Shown: positions 6,427 to 17,972, numbered from the stretch's first letter. The stretch: DNA of 64,000 nt from Nonomuraea thailandensis (GCF_024172165.1 NZ_JAMZEB010000002.1:5043501-5107500); one strand, 5' to 3'. The notes: a model not told the origin generated them from the sequence alone. Program-made: numbers and translations.

Positions 6427-9135
6427 ATGTTGTACGGCCGGGCGGCGGAGCAAGCCGTGATCGACCAGTTGCTGCTCGACACCTTCGAGAGCCGTCCCCG
6501 CGCGCTGGTCGTACGCGGCGAGGCGGGCGTCGGCAAGTCGGCCCTGCTCGACTACGCCGCGACGAACGCCAACGCTCAGGTTCTGCGGGTGACAGGCGCG
6601 GAGTCGGAGGCCGAGCTCCCGTTCGCCGCACTGCACCTGCTGCTCCGCCCGGCTCTGGATCGGGTGAGCGTGCTGCCGCCGCAGCAGGCCGAGGCGCTGC
6701 TCGGCGCGCTCGGCCTGGGCGGCACCACCCGGGGCGACCGCTTCCTCGTCGGGCTGGCCACGCTCAGCCTGCTCGTGGAGCTGTCGGCGCAGGGGCCGCT
6801 GGTCTGCCTGGTGGACGACGCGCAGTGGCTGGACGGCGAGTCGGCCGACGCGCTGCTGTTCGCCACGCGCCGCCTGCACGCCGAGCCCGTCGCCGCGCTG
6901 TTCGCCGCCCGCACCGGCGCCCGCCTCCCCGCCGGCGGCCTGCCGGAGCTCCACCTGGGGAACCTCGACCCCGAAGCCGCCCGTCAGCTTCTCGCCGAGC
7001 ACGCGGGGACACTGCCGCCCGCGGTACGCGAGCAGGTGGTGGCCGAGGCCCAGGGCAATCCCCTCGCCCTCCTCGAACTGCCGCGCATGCTCAGCCCCGG
7101 AGCGACGGGCCCGCTGCCCTTCTGCCTGGGAAACGCCACACCGGTGACCAACCGGGTGCTCGCCGGTTTCCGTGACCGCATCGCCGCGCTGCCCGACAGG
7201 ACCCGCTCCTGCCTGCTGGTGGCCGCACTCAACGACCGGGGCGAGCTGGGCGCGCTCGCCCACGCGCTGGGCCTGCTCGGCGCCTCGCTCGACGACGCCG
7301 CCCCGGCCGAGTGGGCGGGCCTGATCCGGATCACCCCGGAAGGTGTCGCCTTCCACCACCCCCTGGTGCGGGCCGCGGTGTTGCTGGCCACCGACATCGC
7401 CGCGCGGATGGCCGCGCACCGGGCCCTGGCCGAGGCGGTCGACGACGACCGGCGGGCCTGGCATCTGGCCGCCGTCACGCTGCGCTCCGACGAGCAGGTG
7501 GCCATGGAGATGGAACGGCTGGCGGTGCGCGCGCAGCGGCGCGGTGGCCAGGCCGCGGTGTCGGCGGCCTACGCGCGTGCCGCCGAACTGTCGGCCGGCG
7601 CCGCCGACGCGGCACGCCGGTACACGCGGGCCGCGTCGGCGGCGGCCGAGGTCGGGCTGGGGCAGCGTGCCGCCGAATTGGTCGCCCAGGCGCTGCGCAG
7701 GGCCGAACCGGGGGCGCCGGCCGGGCCCGTCATGGCCGAGCTGACCGTGGTCCGGGCGCGGCTGGCCGTCGAGGCGGGCCGCCCCCTGGAGGCCGCGCGG
7801 TTGCTGATGGAAGGCGCCCAGGCAGGCACGGACCACCTCACCCGGCTGTCGCTGCTCAGCATGGCCGGCTTCTACACCTGGACCAGCGCCGCGCACCCCG
7901 ACCAGATGGACCTGACGCGCCGGATCGCGGAGCTGACCCCGACCGGCGAGGGGGTGGCCGCGGTGGTGAAGGCGATCAACCAGGACTTCCGTACGATCCT
8001 GGAGGGCGGCACCTCGGTGGCCGCCACCCGCGCGGCCAGGGTCGAGCGGGTGCCGTTCGACCTGCGCCTGATCGTCGCCTTCCAAGCCATCATTCCCGCC
8101 GACCGCGAGGGGATGCTCGACGCCGCGGCCGAGATGGTCCGGGAGTGCCGGGCGGAGGGACGTCTGGGGCGGATGCCGCAGGCGTTGACCGTTCTGGCCA
8201 TCGCCCAGCTGATGGACGGCAGGCACCCGGCCGCCCGGCACACGGCGGCCGAAGGGCAGGCCCTGGCCGCGGACGTGGGCCAGCCGGTGTGGCGCAGCTA
8301 TCTGGCGGGCGTGCACGCCTGGCTGTCGGCGGTCGCCGGCGCGGAGGAGGAGTACACGGCGCTGGCCGCCGAGGCCTTCCGGCACGCCGAGGCCCGGAGA
8401 TGGATGCCCAGCCGTTGCTGGGCCGAGTACGCCGGGGCGCTGCTCGATCTGGGCCGGGGCCGCTACGAGGCGGTGCTCGACCACATGGACCGGGCGATGG
8501 CGGGCCCCTCCCGTCACGCCTTCATCTGGCGTTACGCCTGGCCCGACTACGTCGAGGCGGCCGTCAGGGCGGGCACCCCAGAGCGGGCGCGGGAGGTGTT
8601 GCGCCGGCATGCGGACTGGACGGAGGCCACGGAGCAGCCGGGCCCCCTGGCGGTCCAGCACCGGGCCAGGGCGCTGATGGCCGCGGAAGACCGCGCCGAG
8701 CAGGAGTACAAGCGTGCGCTGGAGCTGCACCTGCAGCACGAGCAGCCCTTCGACCAGGCGCGCACGCGGCTGGTGTACGGGGAGTGGCTGCGGCGGCACC
8801 AGCGGCGCAGCGAGGCGCGGGTCCACCTGGAGGCCGCCATGCAGGCCTTCGACCGCCTGGGCGCCGCGCCGTGGTCCGCCCGCGCGGCCAGTGAGCTGCG
8901 CGCGGCCGGCGTGTCCGTCCCCAGCGGCGGTGCGGACGACCTGATGGCCACGCTCACCCCGCAGGAGCTCCAGGTCGTCCGGCTGGCGGTCACAGGAGCG
9001 TCCAACCGCGAGATCGCCGCCCAGCTCTTCCTGAGCCCGCGCACGGTGGCCTCCCACCTGTACAAGGCCTTTCCCAAGCTGGGCGTCGCCTCCCGGGCCG
9101 AGCTGGCCAGGCTGGTCACACCCGGCGGTAGATGA
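6427..9135 (+). CDS. Large ATP-binding LuxR-family (LAL) transcriptional regulator
   Basis: 902 residues from ATG 6427. The Walker A motif GEAGVGKSALL is at about residue 31, and a Walker B-like LVCLVDDAQWLD at about 125. A long helical, TPR-like middle follows. The C-terminal LuxR helix-turn-helix spans about residues 842-900 (LTPQELQVVRLAVTGASNRE, then IAAQLFLSPRTVASHLYKAF). LAL proteins usually activate secondary metabolism or sugar use after ATP and ligand binding. The start could be earlier in the same open frame, but that part continues the hydrolase remnant. Its 3' end overlaps the convergent gene at 9116-9832 by 20 bases. The target genes cannot be told from sequence. Confidence 0.93.
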   Translation: MLYGRAAEQAVIDQLLLDTFESRPRALVVRGEAGVGKSALLDYAATNANAQVLRVTGAESEAELPFAALHLLLRPALDRVSVLPPQQAEALLGALGLGGTTRGDRFLVGLATLSLLVELSAQGPLVCLVDDAQWLDGESADALLFATRRLHAEPVAALFAARTGARLPAGGLPELHLGNLDPEAARQLLAEHAGTLPPAVREQVVAEAQGNPLALLELPRMLSPGATGPLPFCLGNATPVTNRVLAGFRDRIAALPDRTRSCLLVAALNDRGELGALAHALGLLGASLDDAAPAEWAGLIRITPEGVAFHHPLVRAAVLLATDIAARMAAHRALAEAVDDDRRAWHLAAVTLRSDEQVAMEMERLAVRAQRRGGQAAVSAAYARAAELSAGAADAARRYTRAASAAAEVGLGQRAAELVAQALRRAEPGAPAGPVMAELTVVRARLAVEAGRPLEAARLLMEGAQAGTDHLTRLSLLSMAGFYTWTSAAHPDQMDLTRRIAELTPTGEGVAAVVKAINQDFRTILEGGTSVAATRAARVERVPFDLRLIVAFQAIIPADREGMLDAAAEMVRECRAEGRLGRMPQALTVLAIAQLMDGRHPAARHTAAEGQALAADVGQPVWRSYLAGVHAWLSAVAGAEEEYTALAAEAFRHAEARRWMPSRCWAEYAGALLDLGRGRYEAVLDHMDRAMAGPSRHAFIWRYAWPDYVEAAVRAGTPERAREVLRRHADWTEATEQPGPLAVQHRARALMAAEDRAEQEYKRALELHLQHEQPFDQARTRLVYGEWLRRHQRRSEARVHLEAAMQAFDRLGAAPWSARAASELRAAGVSVPSGGADDLMATLTPQELQVVRLAVTGASNREIAAQLFLSPRTVASHLYKAFPKLGVASRAELARLVTPGGR

Positions 9136-9832
9136 TCGGCTGCGCGGCGACGCCGTTCGCCTTGAAGTTGGCCAGCACGAACCTGCGGAAGGTGGGCCGG
9201 AGGATCAGGCTGGGCAGGAACGTGCCCAGGGCAGGCCAGCTCGCGTGGTTGATGAGCCCGTAGTCGGCGGGCTCGCCCTCCAGCGGCCGCATCAGCGCGG
9301 AGTTGGGCAGCGCCGTCTTGGTCTGGAACCAGCCGGCGGTGTACTCCCACACCTTCAGCAGGGTTTCGCGGTCGTCGGCGTAGAAGTAGTTGAACAGGAA
9401 GTAGTGGTCCTGGCCGTGGTCCACGTCGCCGAGCCGTCCGGCGTTGCTCGCGACGACCTCGTGCGTACGGCGGGCGGACGCGCGCAGCGTCCCGGCGAGC
9501 TCCTCGTACGCCGCGCTGCCGCGCACCGCGAGCGCCTCCTCCACGGACGCGGTGCGGATCAGCACGACGACGTCGTGGCGCGCGGGCTTGATGCCCCTGG
9601 CGGCCAGCAGCTCGTCGCCCTCGCCGGGGGTGCGGAACACGGCGCGGAACACGTCGGCCTCGCGGGCCTTCACGTTCGCGGCCAGGGCCTTGAGGCGGGC
9701 CGCCAGCCGGGCGGGAGGGGAGGGGAAGTGGCCGCGCCAGGTGCCGGCCTCGCCGGCCAGCACGACGAAACCGTCGCCGGTCGTGGGCAGGAGGCGGGCC
9801 TTGACGGCCAGGTGATCGTTGATCAGTTTCAT
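9116..9832 (-). CDS. Conserved-looking hypothetical protein
   Basis: 238 residues beginning MKLINDHLAVKARLLPTTGD. I do not recognise the family. There is no signal peptide or long hydrophobic segment. Notable points are a segment rich in His and aromatic residues (DVDHGQDHYFLFNYFYADD) in the middle and LINHASWPALGTFLPSLILR near the end. Strong actinomycete codon bias and ordinary amino-acid composition support a real gene. It is convergent with, and overlaps by 20 bases, the LAL regulator gene. A ferredoxin-like alpha/beta barrel is possible from the alternating pattern, but this is a guess. Confidence 0.7.
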   Translation of the reverse strand: MKLINDHLAVKARLLPTTGDGFVVLAGEAGTWRGHFPSPPARLAARLKALAANVKAREADVFRAVFRTPGEGDELLAARGIKPARHDVVVLIRTASVEEALAVRGSAAYEELAGTLRASARRTHEVVASNAGRLGDVDHGQDHYFLFNYFYADDRETLLKVWEYTAGWFQTKTALPNSALMRPLEGEPADYGLINHASWPALGTFLPSLILRPTFRRFVLANFKANGVAAQPIIYRRV

Positions 9833-9872
9833 GCCGGCGACGGTAGCTCGCGCCCGGCGCCGGCCGCTTCCG

Positions 9873-10241
9873 TCATCGCACTGAGGTCACTACCGTACTC
9901 AGGTTGATCACTTCCTGCCCCTGGGCGCCGGAGAGGGTGATCGACAGCTCCCATACGCCGTCCATGGTGAACAGGTCCTTCTCCGCGACGAAGCGGCCGG
10001 CCCCGGCCGGTACGGTGCCGACCGGCGGCAGCGCATGGCCCATGGCGGGCATGACCGCGGCCAGCGTGACCGTTTCCGCCTCGCCCGAGGTCACCCGTAC
10101 CTCGACGGGATCGGCGGGCAGCACGGTGACGCTGTACCGCTCACCCGCGGCCCGCATCGGTTCCGCACCACCGCCGGACCAGCGCGCCGTGACGGCGAAC
10201 AGCACGCCCGCCACCAGCAGGCAGAGGCCCGCGTACTTCAT
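9873..10241 (-). CDS. Exported YtkA/FixH-like domain protein
   Basis: 122 residues with an N-terminal hydrophobic segment (MKYAGLCLLVAGVLFAVTAR) acting as signal or anchor. The rest is a single beta-sandwich-like domain with VTLAAVMPAMGHALPPVGTV, the AMGH-type segment seen in YtkA-like and FixH-like proteins, some of which are linked with copper handling or cytochrome oxidase. The start ATG overlaps the TGA of the 416-residue upstream gene (ATGA), so the two are co-translated. The predicted role, an extracytoplasmic metal-related domain partner, is inferred from family resemblance and operon context. Confidence 0.72.
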   Translation of the reverse strand: MKYAGLCLLVAGVLFAVTARWSGGGAEPMRAAGERYSVTVLPADPVEVRVTSGEAETVTLAAVMPAMGHALPPVGTVPAGAGRFVAEKDLFTMDGVWELSITLSGAQGQEVINLSTVVTSVR

Positions 10242-11488
10242 CGATCCACCTCCATGGTGAAGGGCCGGGTCACCAGCCGGTCTCCGGTGACGTACTGGGC
10301 CCAGGCCTGGTAGCGGCCGGGATCGGGCAGGGTGAGCGTGAAGCGCAGCGCGGCGGCCCCGTGCGCGTGAGCCAGGTACGCTCCGTCCTCGCTCCTGACG
10401 ATCAGGTGGCCGGGCATGCCCAGCCACGGCTGGAGCGGCCCCTCCACTCCGATCTCGACGGTCACCGGGCTCCCGGCGACCGGCTCCGCCGGGGTGATCC
10501 GGGGCGTCGCAGTCTCCTGGGGCGCAGTCTCCTGGGGCGCGGTCTCCTGGGGCGCGGTCTCCTGGGGCTCGGCCTCGGGGCGGGCCGGGCCGGCGACGGC
10601 GAAGGCTCCGGAGACGAGCTGCCCGCCCGACTCCTGCCGCTCGATCTCGGCATGGGCGAGGTAGCGGCCGGGGCTCGGGAGGCGCAGCCGTACCGACAGC
10701 ACGCCCGGCGCGGTCCGCAACGGGTGCACGTGCCGGAAGACGGCGCCGTCCTGGCTGGTGATCACCACATGCGCCGGGGCCTCGTGGTGGACGGCGAGGT
10801 CGTCCACCGGCCGCCCGGTCGCGCCGTCGGTCAGCCGCAGGGTCAGGGTGAACTCCGCGCCCGTTGCGGGCCGGGCCGGCAGCGTCGAGAACCGCCCCTG
10901 CACGTACGGCCGGCCGGCCTCGGTGACGGGCGCGGCGCCCTCGGGCGGGGCGGGCGGCAGGTACGGCGTCAGCAGCATCACGGCGACCGCGACCGCTCCG
11001 GCCGCGCTCGCGCCGCCCACCAGGAGCCTGGACCTGCTGCCGGCGAGCACGCCGCCGACCACCAGCAGCCCGGCCACCAGGAAGGCGCCGTCCATCACCA
11101 TGGTCCAGGGAGCGGCGGCGGGCACCAGCACCCGGAACGGGATCACCGATGCCTCCCCGCCGGCCCGGACCCGCAGTTCGTACGGCCCGGCCTGCCTGAC
11201 AGGCAACGCGGCGGGCCCCTGCCCGACCCGCGCGGAACCGGCCGACCTGCTCCCGTCGGCCAGCGATCGCAGCTCCAGCCCGAGTTGCAGCCCCGTGGAC
11301 CGGACGGCGTGCGCGCTCACCAGCAGCGGCGCCGGAACCGACGAGACGCCCGCGATGACGAGCGTGACCTCGCCCGCCGCGAACGTCTGCGTCACCCGCA
11401 GCTCCGCACCGGACTCGACGACATGCGCCCGAGCCGGGACGGCCGCCCACAGCACCAGCAGGAACGCGGCAGCCAGGACCCGGATCAC
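10238..11488 (-). CDS. Exported membrane protein with duplicated His-rich beta-sandwich domains
   Basis: 416 residues. There is a signal peptide (about 1-21, ending AVPARA, mature protein beginning HVVES), a first beta domain to about 125, then two hydrophobic segments (about 130-178) that would anchor it. Two related beta-sandwich domains follow, each with a His-rich strand: HVVITSQDGAVFRHVHP (about 248) and HLIVRSEDGAYLAHAHG (about 363), joined by a QETAP repeat linker. His at the mature N-terminus together with these HxH patterns resembles CopC/YtkA-type copper proteins. Copper or heme binding is inferred, not shown. It overlaps the following YtkA-like gene by 4 bases. Confidence 0.72.
   Translation of the reverse strand: MIRVLAAAFLLVLWAAVPARAHVVESGAELRVTQTFAAGEVTLVIAGVSSVPAPLLVSAHAVRSTGLQLGLELRSLADGSRSAGSARVGQGPAALPVRQAGPYELRVRAGGEASVIPFRVLVPAAAPWTMVMDGAFLVAGLLVVGGVLAGSRSRLLVGGASAAGAVAVAVMLLTPYLPPAPPEGAAPVTEAGRPYVQGRFSTLPARPATGAEFTLTLRLTDGATGRPVDDLAVHHEAPAHVVITSQDGAVFRHVHPLRTAPGVLSVRLRLPSPGRYLAHAEIERQESGGQLVSGAFAVAGPARPEAEPQETAPQETAPQETAPQETATPRITPAEPVAGSPVTVEIGVEGPLQPWLGMPGHLIVRSEDGAYLAHAHGAAALRFTLTLPDPGRYQAWAQYVTGDRLVTRPFTMEVDR
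10505..10567. repeat. 15-bp tandem repeat, about 4 copies (QETAP linker)
   Basis: The unit GCAGTCTCCTGGGGC is repeated with minor changes at a 15-base period and encodes Gln-Glu-Thr-Ala-Pro on the minus strand. It separates the two His-rich domains of the 416-residue protein. Confidence 0.85.
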
Positions 11489-11550
11489 GCCGCCGCCCGG
11501 TCATCGATCGGCTTCATGCCGCAAGACGCTAGTCCGGGGACCGTGCGTAG

Positions 11551-11609
11551 CGCCTCCGTCGCGTGACTGGTGTGATCGCGCGGCGAACATCAGTCACGCG
11601 ACGGAGGCG
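11551..11609. promoter_or_regulatory. Perfect 19-bp inverted repeat between divergent operons
   Basis: CGCCTCCGTCGCGTGACTG (11551-11569) and its exact reverse complement (11591-11609) are separated by 21 bases. The element lies between the divergent starts at 11488 and 11642, close to both. Such long matched arms suggest a regulator binding region shared by both promoters, or a strong hairpin in the 5' leader of the HXXEE gene. Confidence 0.8.
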
Positions 11610-11641
11610 GGCGTCATCGCGATCTTCGTAGGGTGCGGGCC

Positions 11642-12241
11642 ATGACCCAACGACCTGAACCCTATTCGGCGGCCGTCATGGCGATCCTGGCCGTGGCCTT
11701 CTGCGCCTGGGCCCTGCTCACGCTCCCCCTTCAGGGCGCGATGATCCTCGTCGTGGCCAGCGTCCTCGGCTGGAGCGGCTGGATGGCCTTCAGTTACGTC
11801 CGCCCGGTGAAGTCCAGGAAGGTGATCGCCGTCTACCTGTGCGCGGTGGGCTTCCAGCTCATCCACATGGCCGAGGAGTACACCGGCGGCTTCCCCCACG
11901 AGATCGTCCAGCTGTTCGACTCGCCACGCGACTGGCCGGAGCGGGAGTTCCTGCTCGTCTTCGTCTTCGGTTTCGGCTCCCTCTACTTCTTCGCCGGAGC
12001 GGGCGCGCTCTACCGGATTCGCGTGGCCAACTTCTTCCTGTGGTGGTACGCCCTGGGCGCAGGCCTGCTCAACGGCGTCGCCCACTTCGTCTTCCCGATC
12101 ATCAAGGGCGGCTACTTCCCCGGTCTCTACACCGCCGGCGGCCACCTCATCATGAGCACCCTGCTCATCTACTTCCTCGTCAAGGAGAACCGTCAGCTGA
12201 AGGCCGAGGACCAAGCGCCTCAGCCGCTGGCGGTCAGGTAG
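11642..12241 (+). CDS. HXXEE-domain integral membrane protein
   Basis: 199 residues with about five or six hydrophobic segments. The motif that names the family is present: QLIHMAEEYTGGFPHEI (H-M-A-E-E), with further conserved-looking His in GLLNGVAHFVFPI and YTAGGHLIM, suggesting an intramembrane metal or catalytic site. I chose ATG 11642 because AGGG sits 8 bases upstream; an in-frame GTG at 11633 is the alternative. The function of HXXEE proteins is not established to my knowledge. An SDR gene with its own ribosome site begins 18 bases after the stop, so they are probably one operon. Confidence 0.85.
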   Translation: MTQRPEPYSAAVMAILAVAFCAWALLTLPLQGAMILVVASVLGWSGWMAFSYVRPVKSRKVIAVYLCAVGFQLIHMAEEYTGGFPHEIVQLFDSPRDWPEREFLLVFVFGFGSLYFFAGAGALYRIRVANFFLWWYALGAGLLNGVAHFVFPIIKGGYFPGLYTAGGHLIMSTLLIYFLVKENRQLKAEDQAPQPLAVR

Positions 12242-12259
12242 TGCGGAGAGGAGCACACC

Positions 12260-13078
12260 ATGTCGAAGAACGCGCTGGTGACCGGCGCCTCCACCGGAAT
12301 CGGCCGGGCCACCGCCCTGCTGCTGGCCCGTGAGGGCTTCACCGTCTACGCAGGGGTGCGCAAGGACGCCGACGGCCGGGCGCTCGGCCCCACCGTCACC
12401 CCGATCAAGCTCGACGTCACCGACGCCGGTCAGATCGCCGACGCCGCACAGCGGCTCGGCCGCCTCGACGCCCTGGTCAACAACGCCGGCATCGGCGTCA
12501 CCGGTCCCCTCGAATGCGTCCCGCTGGACGCGTTGCGCCGGCAGTACGAGGTCAACGTGTTCGGCCAGGTCGCCGTCACCCAGGCGATGTTGCCGATGTT
12601 GCGCGCCTCGCACGGGCGGGTGGTCACGGTCGGCTCGGTCGGAAGCTGGATCACCCTGCCCTTCGGCGGTCCGCTCTGCTCCTCCAAGCACGCCATCCGC
12701 TCACTCAACGACGCCCTGCGCATGGAGCTCAAGCCGTACGGGGTGGCGGCCGTCCTCATCGAACCCGGCTCCATCCACACCGACGCCGTCGACAAGCTCG
12801 AAGACGAAGTCGAACCCCGCCTGGCCTCACTCGGCGAGGAAGGGCGGCGCCTGTACGGCCAGGCGTACCGCACCATGACCAGCGCCGGCCTCAAGGAAGA
12901 GCGCACCGGATCCAGCCCCGACGTCGTCGCCCGCGCCGTCCTGCACGCCCTCACCGCGCGCAGGCCGCGCTCCCGCTACCCCGTCGGCAAGAAGTCCCGC
13001 CTGATGAGCACCATGGGGCGCATCGTCCCCCAGTACACCCTCGACGCCGTACGCCTGCGCGCGCTCGGCCTGTCCTGA
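12260..13078 (+). CDS. Short-chain dehydrogenase/reductase lacking the catalytic Tyr
   Basis: 272 residues. The classical SDR pattern is present: TGASTGIG at residues 8-15 for NAD(P) binding, NNAG near 74, and catalytic-region Ser in VTVGSVGSW near 126. The YxxxK catalytic motif reads L-C-S-S-K: Leu139 replaces the Tyr while Lys143 is kept (CCG CTC TGC TCC TCC AAG at 12671-12688). The surrounding frame is intact, so this looks like a true substitution. GGAGAGGAG precedes ATG 12260. The protein may have lost ordinary dehydrogenase chemistry or use another acid. It lies between the HXXEE and CMD-like genes in one probable operon. Confidence 0.88.
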   Translation: MSKNALVTGASTGIGRATALLLAREGFTVYAGVRKDADGRALGPTVTPIKLDVTDAGQIADAAQRLGRLDALVNNAGIGVTGPLECVPLDALRRQYEVNVFGQVAVTQAMLPMLRASHGRVVTVGSVGSWITLPFGGPLCSSKHAIRSLNDALRMELKPYGVAAVLIEPGSIHTDAVDKLEDEVEPRLASLGEEGRRLYGQAYRTMTSAGLKEERTGSSPDVVARAVLHALTARRPRSRYPVGKKSRLMSTMGRIVPQYTLDAVRLRALGLS

Positions 13079-13093
13079 ACGGAGTCCGTCACC

Positions 13094-13741
13094 ATGCCCC
13101 AGCTCTCCGGCGCCGAGGCCCTCGTCGCGCTCGACCCCGTCTTCGCCCAGTGCGCCGTGGGCGCGGGCCACAACCTCTGGGGCCTGCCCCACCTGACCAT
13201 GCGAGAGAAGGCGTTCATCTGCCTCACCGCCGACCTGTGCCACCCTCACCTCGGCCTGCCCCTGGCCATGCACCTGCAGATGGCCCAGGATCACGGGGCC
13301 GGCTCCGAGGCGATCCGCGAGCTCTACCGGCACCTGGCGCCCTATGTCGGCTACCCGATCGTGGTCACCGCGTTCCAGCGCTTGACCGAGCTCGGCCTGC
13401 CGGAGGCGCAGGACGACAAGCCCGTCGAGCCGACGCCGCTGGCCGGGCCGCTCGCGCGAGCCGTACACGCCCTGGAGGATCTGGACCCGGGCTTGGCCGC
13501 CTTCACCGAGGACCAACTAGCCCAGCGCTGGGCGCGCCCGCACCTCAGCGTCCGTGAGCGGGCCATCGCCTGCCTGGTGGCGGACGTCTTCCACCAGACG
13601 CTCGGAGAATCCCTGCGCCTGCACGCCGAGCTCGCCCGATCGGCCGGCGCCACCGAGGACACCCTGCGCGACCTGCTCCGCGGCATCGGTGAATTCGGCC
13701 TGCCGAGAGCCTGGGCCGCCGCCCGGGCCCTGAACCTCTAG
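13094..13741 (+). CDS. Tandem carboxymuconolactone decarboxylase (CMD)-like protein
   Basis: 215 residues made of two related halves: LTMREKAFICLTADLCHPHL with GLPLAMHLQMAQDHGAGSEA in the first, and LSVREREAI-like LSVRERAIACLVADVFHQTL with SLRLHAELARSAGATEDTL in the second. This is the CMD/AhpD helical pattern duplicated in one chain. The CxxC of peroxidase-active AhpD is absent in both halves, so a decarboxylase-like or non-redox role is more likely. GGAG precedes ATG 13094, 15 bases after the SDR stop. Its partner SDR suggests a small-molecule modification operon. Substrate unknown. Confidence 0.85.
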   Translation: MPQLSGAEALVALDPVFAQCAVGAGHNLWGLPHLTMREKAFICLTADLCHPHLGLPLAMHLQMAQDHGAGSEAIRELYRHLAPYVGYPIVVTAFQRLTELGLPEAQDDKPVEPTPLAGPLARAVHALEDLDPGLAAFTEDQLAQRWARPHLSVRERAIACLVADVFHQTLGESLRLHAELARSAGATEDTLRDLLRGIGEFGLPRAWAAARALNL

Positions 13742-13797
13742 ACGAGGCGCCGGCTCCACCGATCCCGAGCGCGACGCGCCGATCATCATGAACCACT

Positions 13798-14015
13798 GAA
13801 CCGGCCTCGTCCACGGCCAGGACATCGCCATCCCGCCCGTCCGGTCCCTCGACATGCCGCCACAGGCCGCGGCGGCCGCGACCGACCGGGCGCTGACCAT
13901 GCGCTGGCCGCCACCTCTGCACACCACGCGGAAGGTGGCCGGGCTCCGGCTGGCCGCCACCGCCCTGCCCCTGCTCTCCGGCGACGGGGCCGCCGTCCTG
14001 ACCGGACGGCTGTGA
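13798..14015 (+). pseudogene. Remnant of a mycothiol-dependent maleylpyruvate isomerase-like gene
   Basis: One frame reads TGLVHGQDIAIPPVRSLDMP then PQAAAAATDRALTMRW and ends AVLTGRL with TGA at 14013-14015. HGQDIAIP followed by MPPEAA-type residues and a RLAAT segment matches the C-terminal part of actinomycete maleylpyruvate-isomerase-fold proteins (DinB-like). An in-frame TGA at about 13796 closes it upstream, and no N-terminal half with the metal ligands is seen. Confidence 0.6.
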
Positions 14016-14301
14016 CGGCCCTGTGGCACCGCCACGCGCCTCGGGGTGCCCGCGTAACCGGCCGCGGCACTGCCGATCTCGGTGGCGGCGGTCTCGGTGC
14101 AAGCGGCCGCGCGGTGCCGGGCATGAGGCGTGCGCGCGGGGGAAGACGAGCAGGACGCCCGGCTCTCTCGATCGACTTTCGGTCCTTACTTGGGCTCGGG
14201 TACAGAAGGTCTTAACGGCGATGAAGTGCTGAAACCCTGGTCATAAAAGTTGGATTCGAGTTTACTTTTAGTCCCGAGACCAACCAGAGATAGGGTAGAT
14301 C
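14016..14301. promoter_or_regulatory. Leader of the polyketide synthase gene with an inverted repeat
   Basis: No gene is visible here. The last 90 bases are unusually AT-rich for the window. An inverted repeat, TAAAAGT (14244-14250) and ACTTTTA (14264-14270) with a 13-base spacer, lies 32 bases before the PKS start and could be an operator within the promoter. Confidence 0.5.
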
Positions 14302-17292
<2,991 letters not shown>

Positions 17293-17293
17293 T

Positions 17294-17309
17294 GTAGACT
17301 CCAGTCTAC
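17294..17309. promoter_or_regulatory. Probable TetR operator 1
   Basis: GTAGACT-CC-AGTCTAC, a palindrome with 7-bp arms, begins 2 bases after the PKS stop and lies 36 bases before the TetR start. The core TAGACTnnAGTCTA recurs at 17987-18000 on the other side of the tetR-like gene, which supports autoregulation. Confidence 0.75.
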
Positions 17310-17344
17310 GAATTTACTGCGGACCATCGAGGTGGACCCACGCG

Positions 17345-17965
17345 ATGACACCTCATCACAGCACGGGACGGCGCGAGCGCAACAGGGAGGCGATGCGGGC
17401 GCGGGTGTACGAGGCCGCCATCTCGCTCTTCGCCGAGAAGGGCTACGTCGCGACCTCCTTCGACGAGATCGCCGACAGGGCCGACGTCGCCCGCGCCACC
17501 GTCTTCAACTACTTCAAGCGCAAGGACGAGTTCCTGCTGGCCTGGGGTGACGAGCGGCGCCGCCGGCTCGGGGCCATGCTGATCCAGGAGAGCTCGCGCG
17601 AGAGCGGTGTCCTCGACCAGCTCACCCGCTGCATGAACAGGCTCGGCGAGGTCACCACCGACGAGCGCCGGGTCACCAGCGAGCTGCTGCTGGCCTGGGT
17701 GCGCACGGGCGCGCCGGTGCTGGAGGAGCCCTACACCTCGTTCATCTTCGCGCAGATCATCACCGACGGCAAAGCGCGCGGCGAGGTGCGCCCCGACGTC
17801 GACCCGATCGCCGTGGGCCACCTGCTGCGCGACACCTACCTCGGCACGCTCTACCGCTGGGTGGGCGAGGGGCCGGCGCCGTTCTCGCTGGCGCAGTCGC
17901 TGACGTCGTCGCTGGGCCTGATCTTCGACGGCATACTCGCCCACGACGTGACACTGTCGCCCTAG
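17345..17965 (+). CDS. TetR/AcrR-family transcriptional repressor
   Basis: 206 residues from ATG 17345. The N-terminal helix-turn-helix is typical: ARVYEAAISLFAEKGYVATS followed by FDEIADRADVARATVFNYF (about residues 19-58). The C-terminal ligand domain is helical with no recognisable family signature. The gene is flanked on both sides by copies of the palindrome TAGACTnnAGTCTA, so it probably represses itself and the response regulator and aminotransferase operon that follow. It lies inside the cluster between the PKS and the tailoring operon, so its ligand may be a pathway intermediate or product. Confidence 0.92.
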   Translation: MTPHHSTGRRERNREAMRARVYEAAISLFAEKGYVATSFDEIADRADVARATVFNYFKRKDEFLLAWGDERRRRLGAMLIQESSRESGVLDQLTRCMNRLGEVTTDERRVTSELLLAWVRTGAPVLEEPYTSFIFAQIITDGKARGEVRPDVDPIAVGHLLRDTYLGTLYRWVGEGPAPFSLAQSLTSSLGLIFDGILAHDVTLSP

Positions 17966-17972
17966 ACATGGT

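Noticed and set aside
6367..9057. 896-codon minus-strand frame
   Set aside because: Antisense of the LAL regulator, with low-complexity Arg/Gly/Ala composition and no motif.
9873..11504. 543-codon minus-strand frame as one protein
   Set aside because: Only its last 122 codons are real (signal peptide from ATG 10241). The rest is a shadow of the 416-residue gene in another frame.
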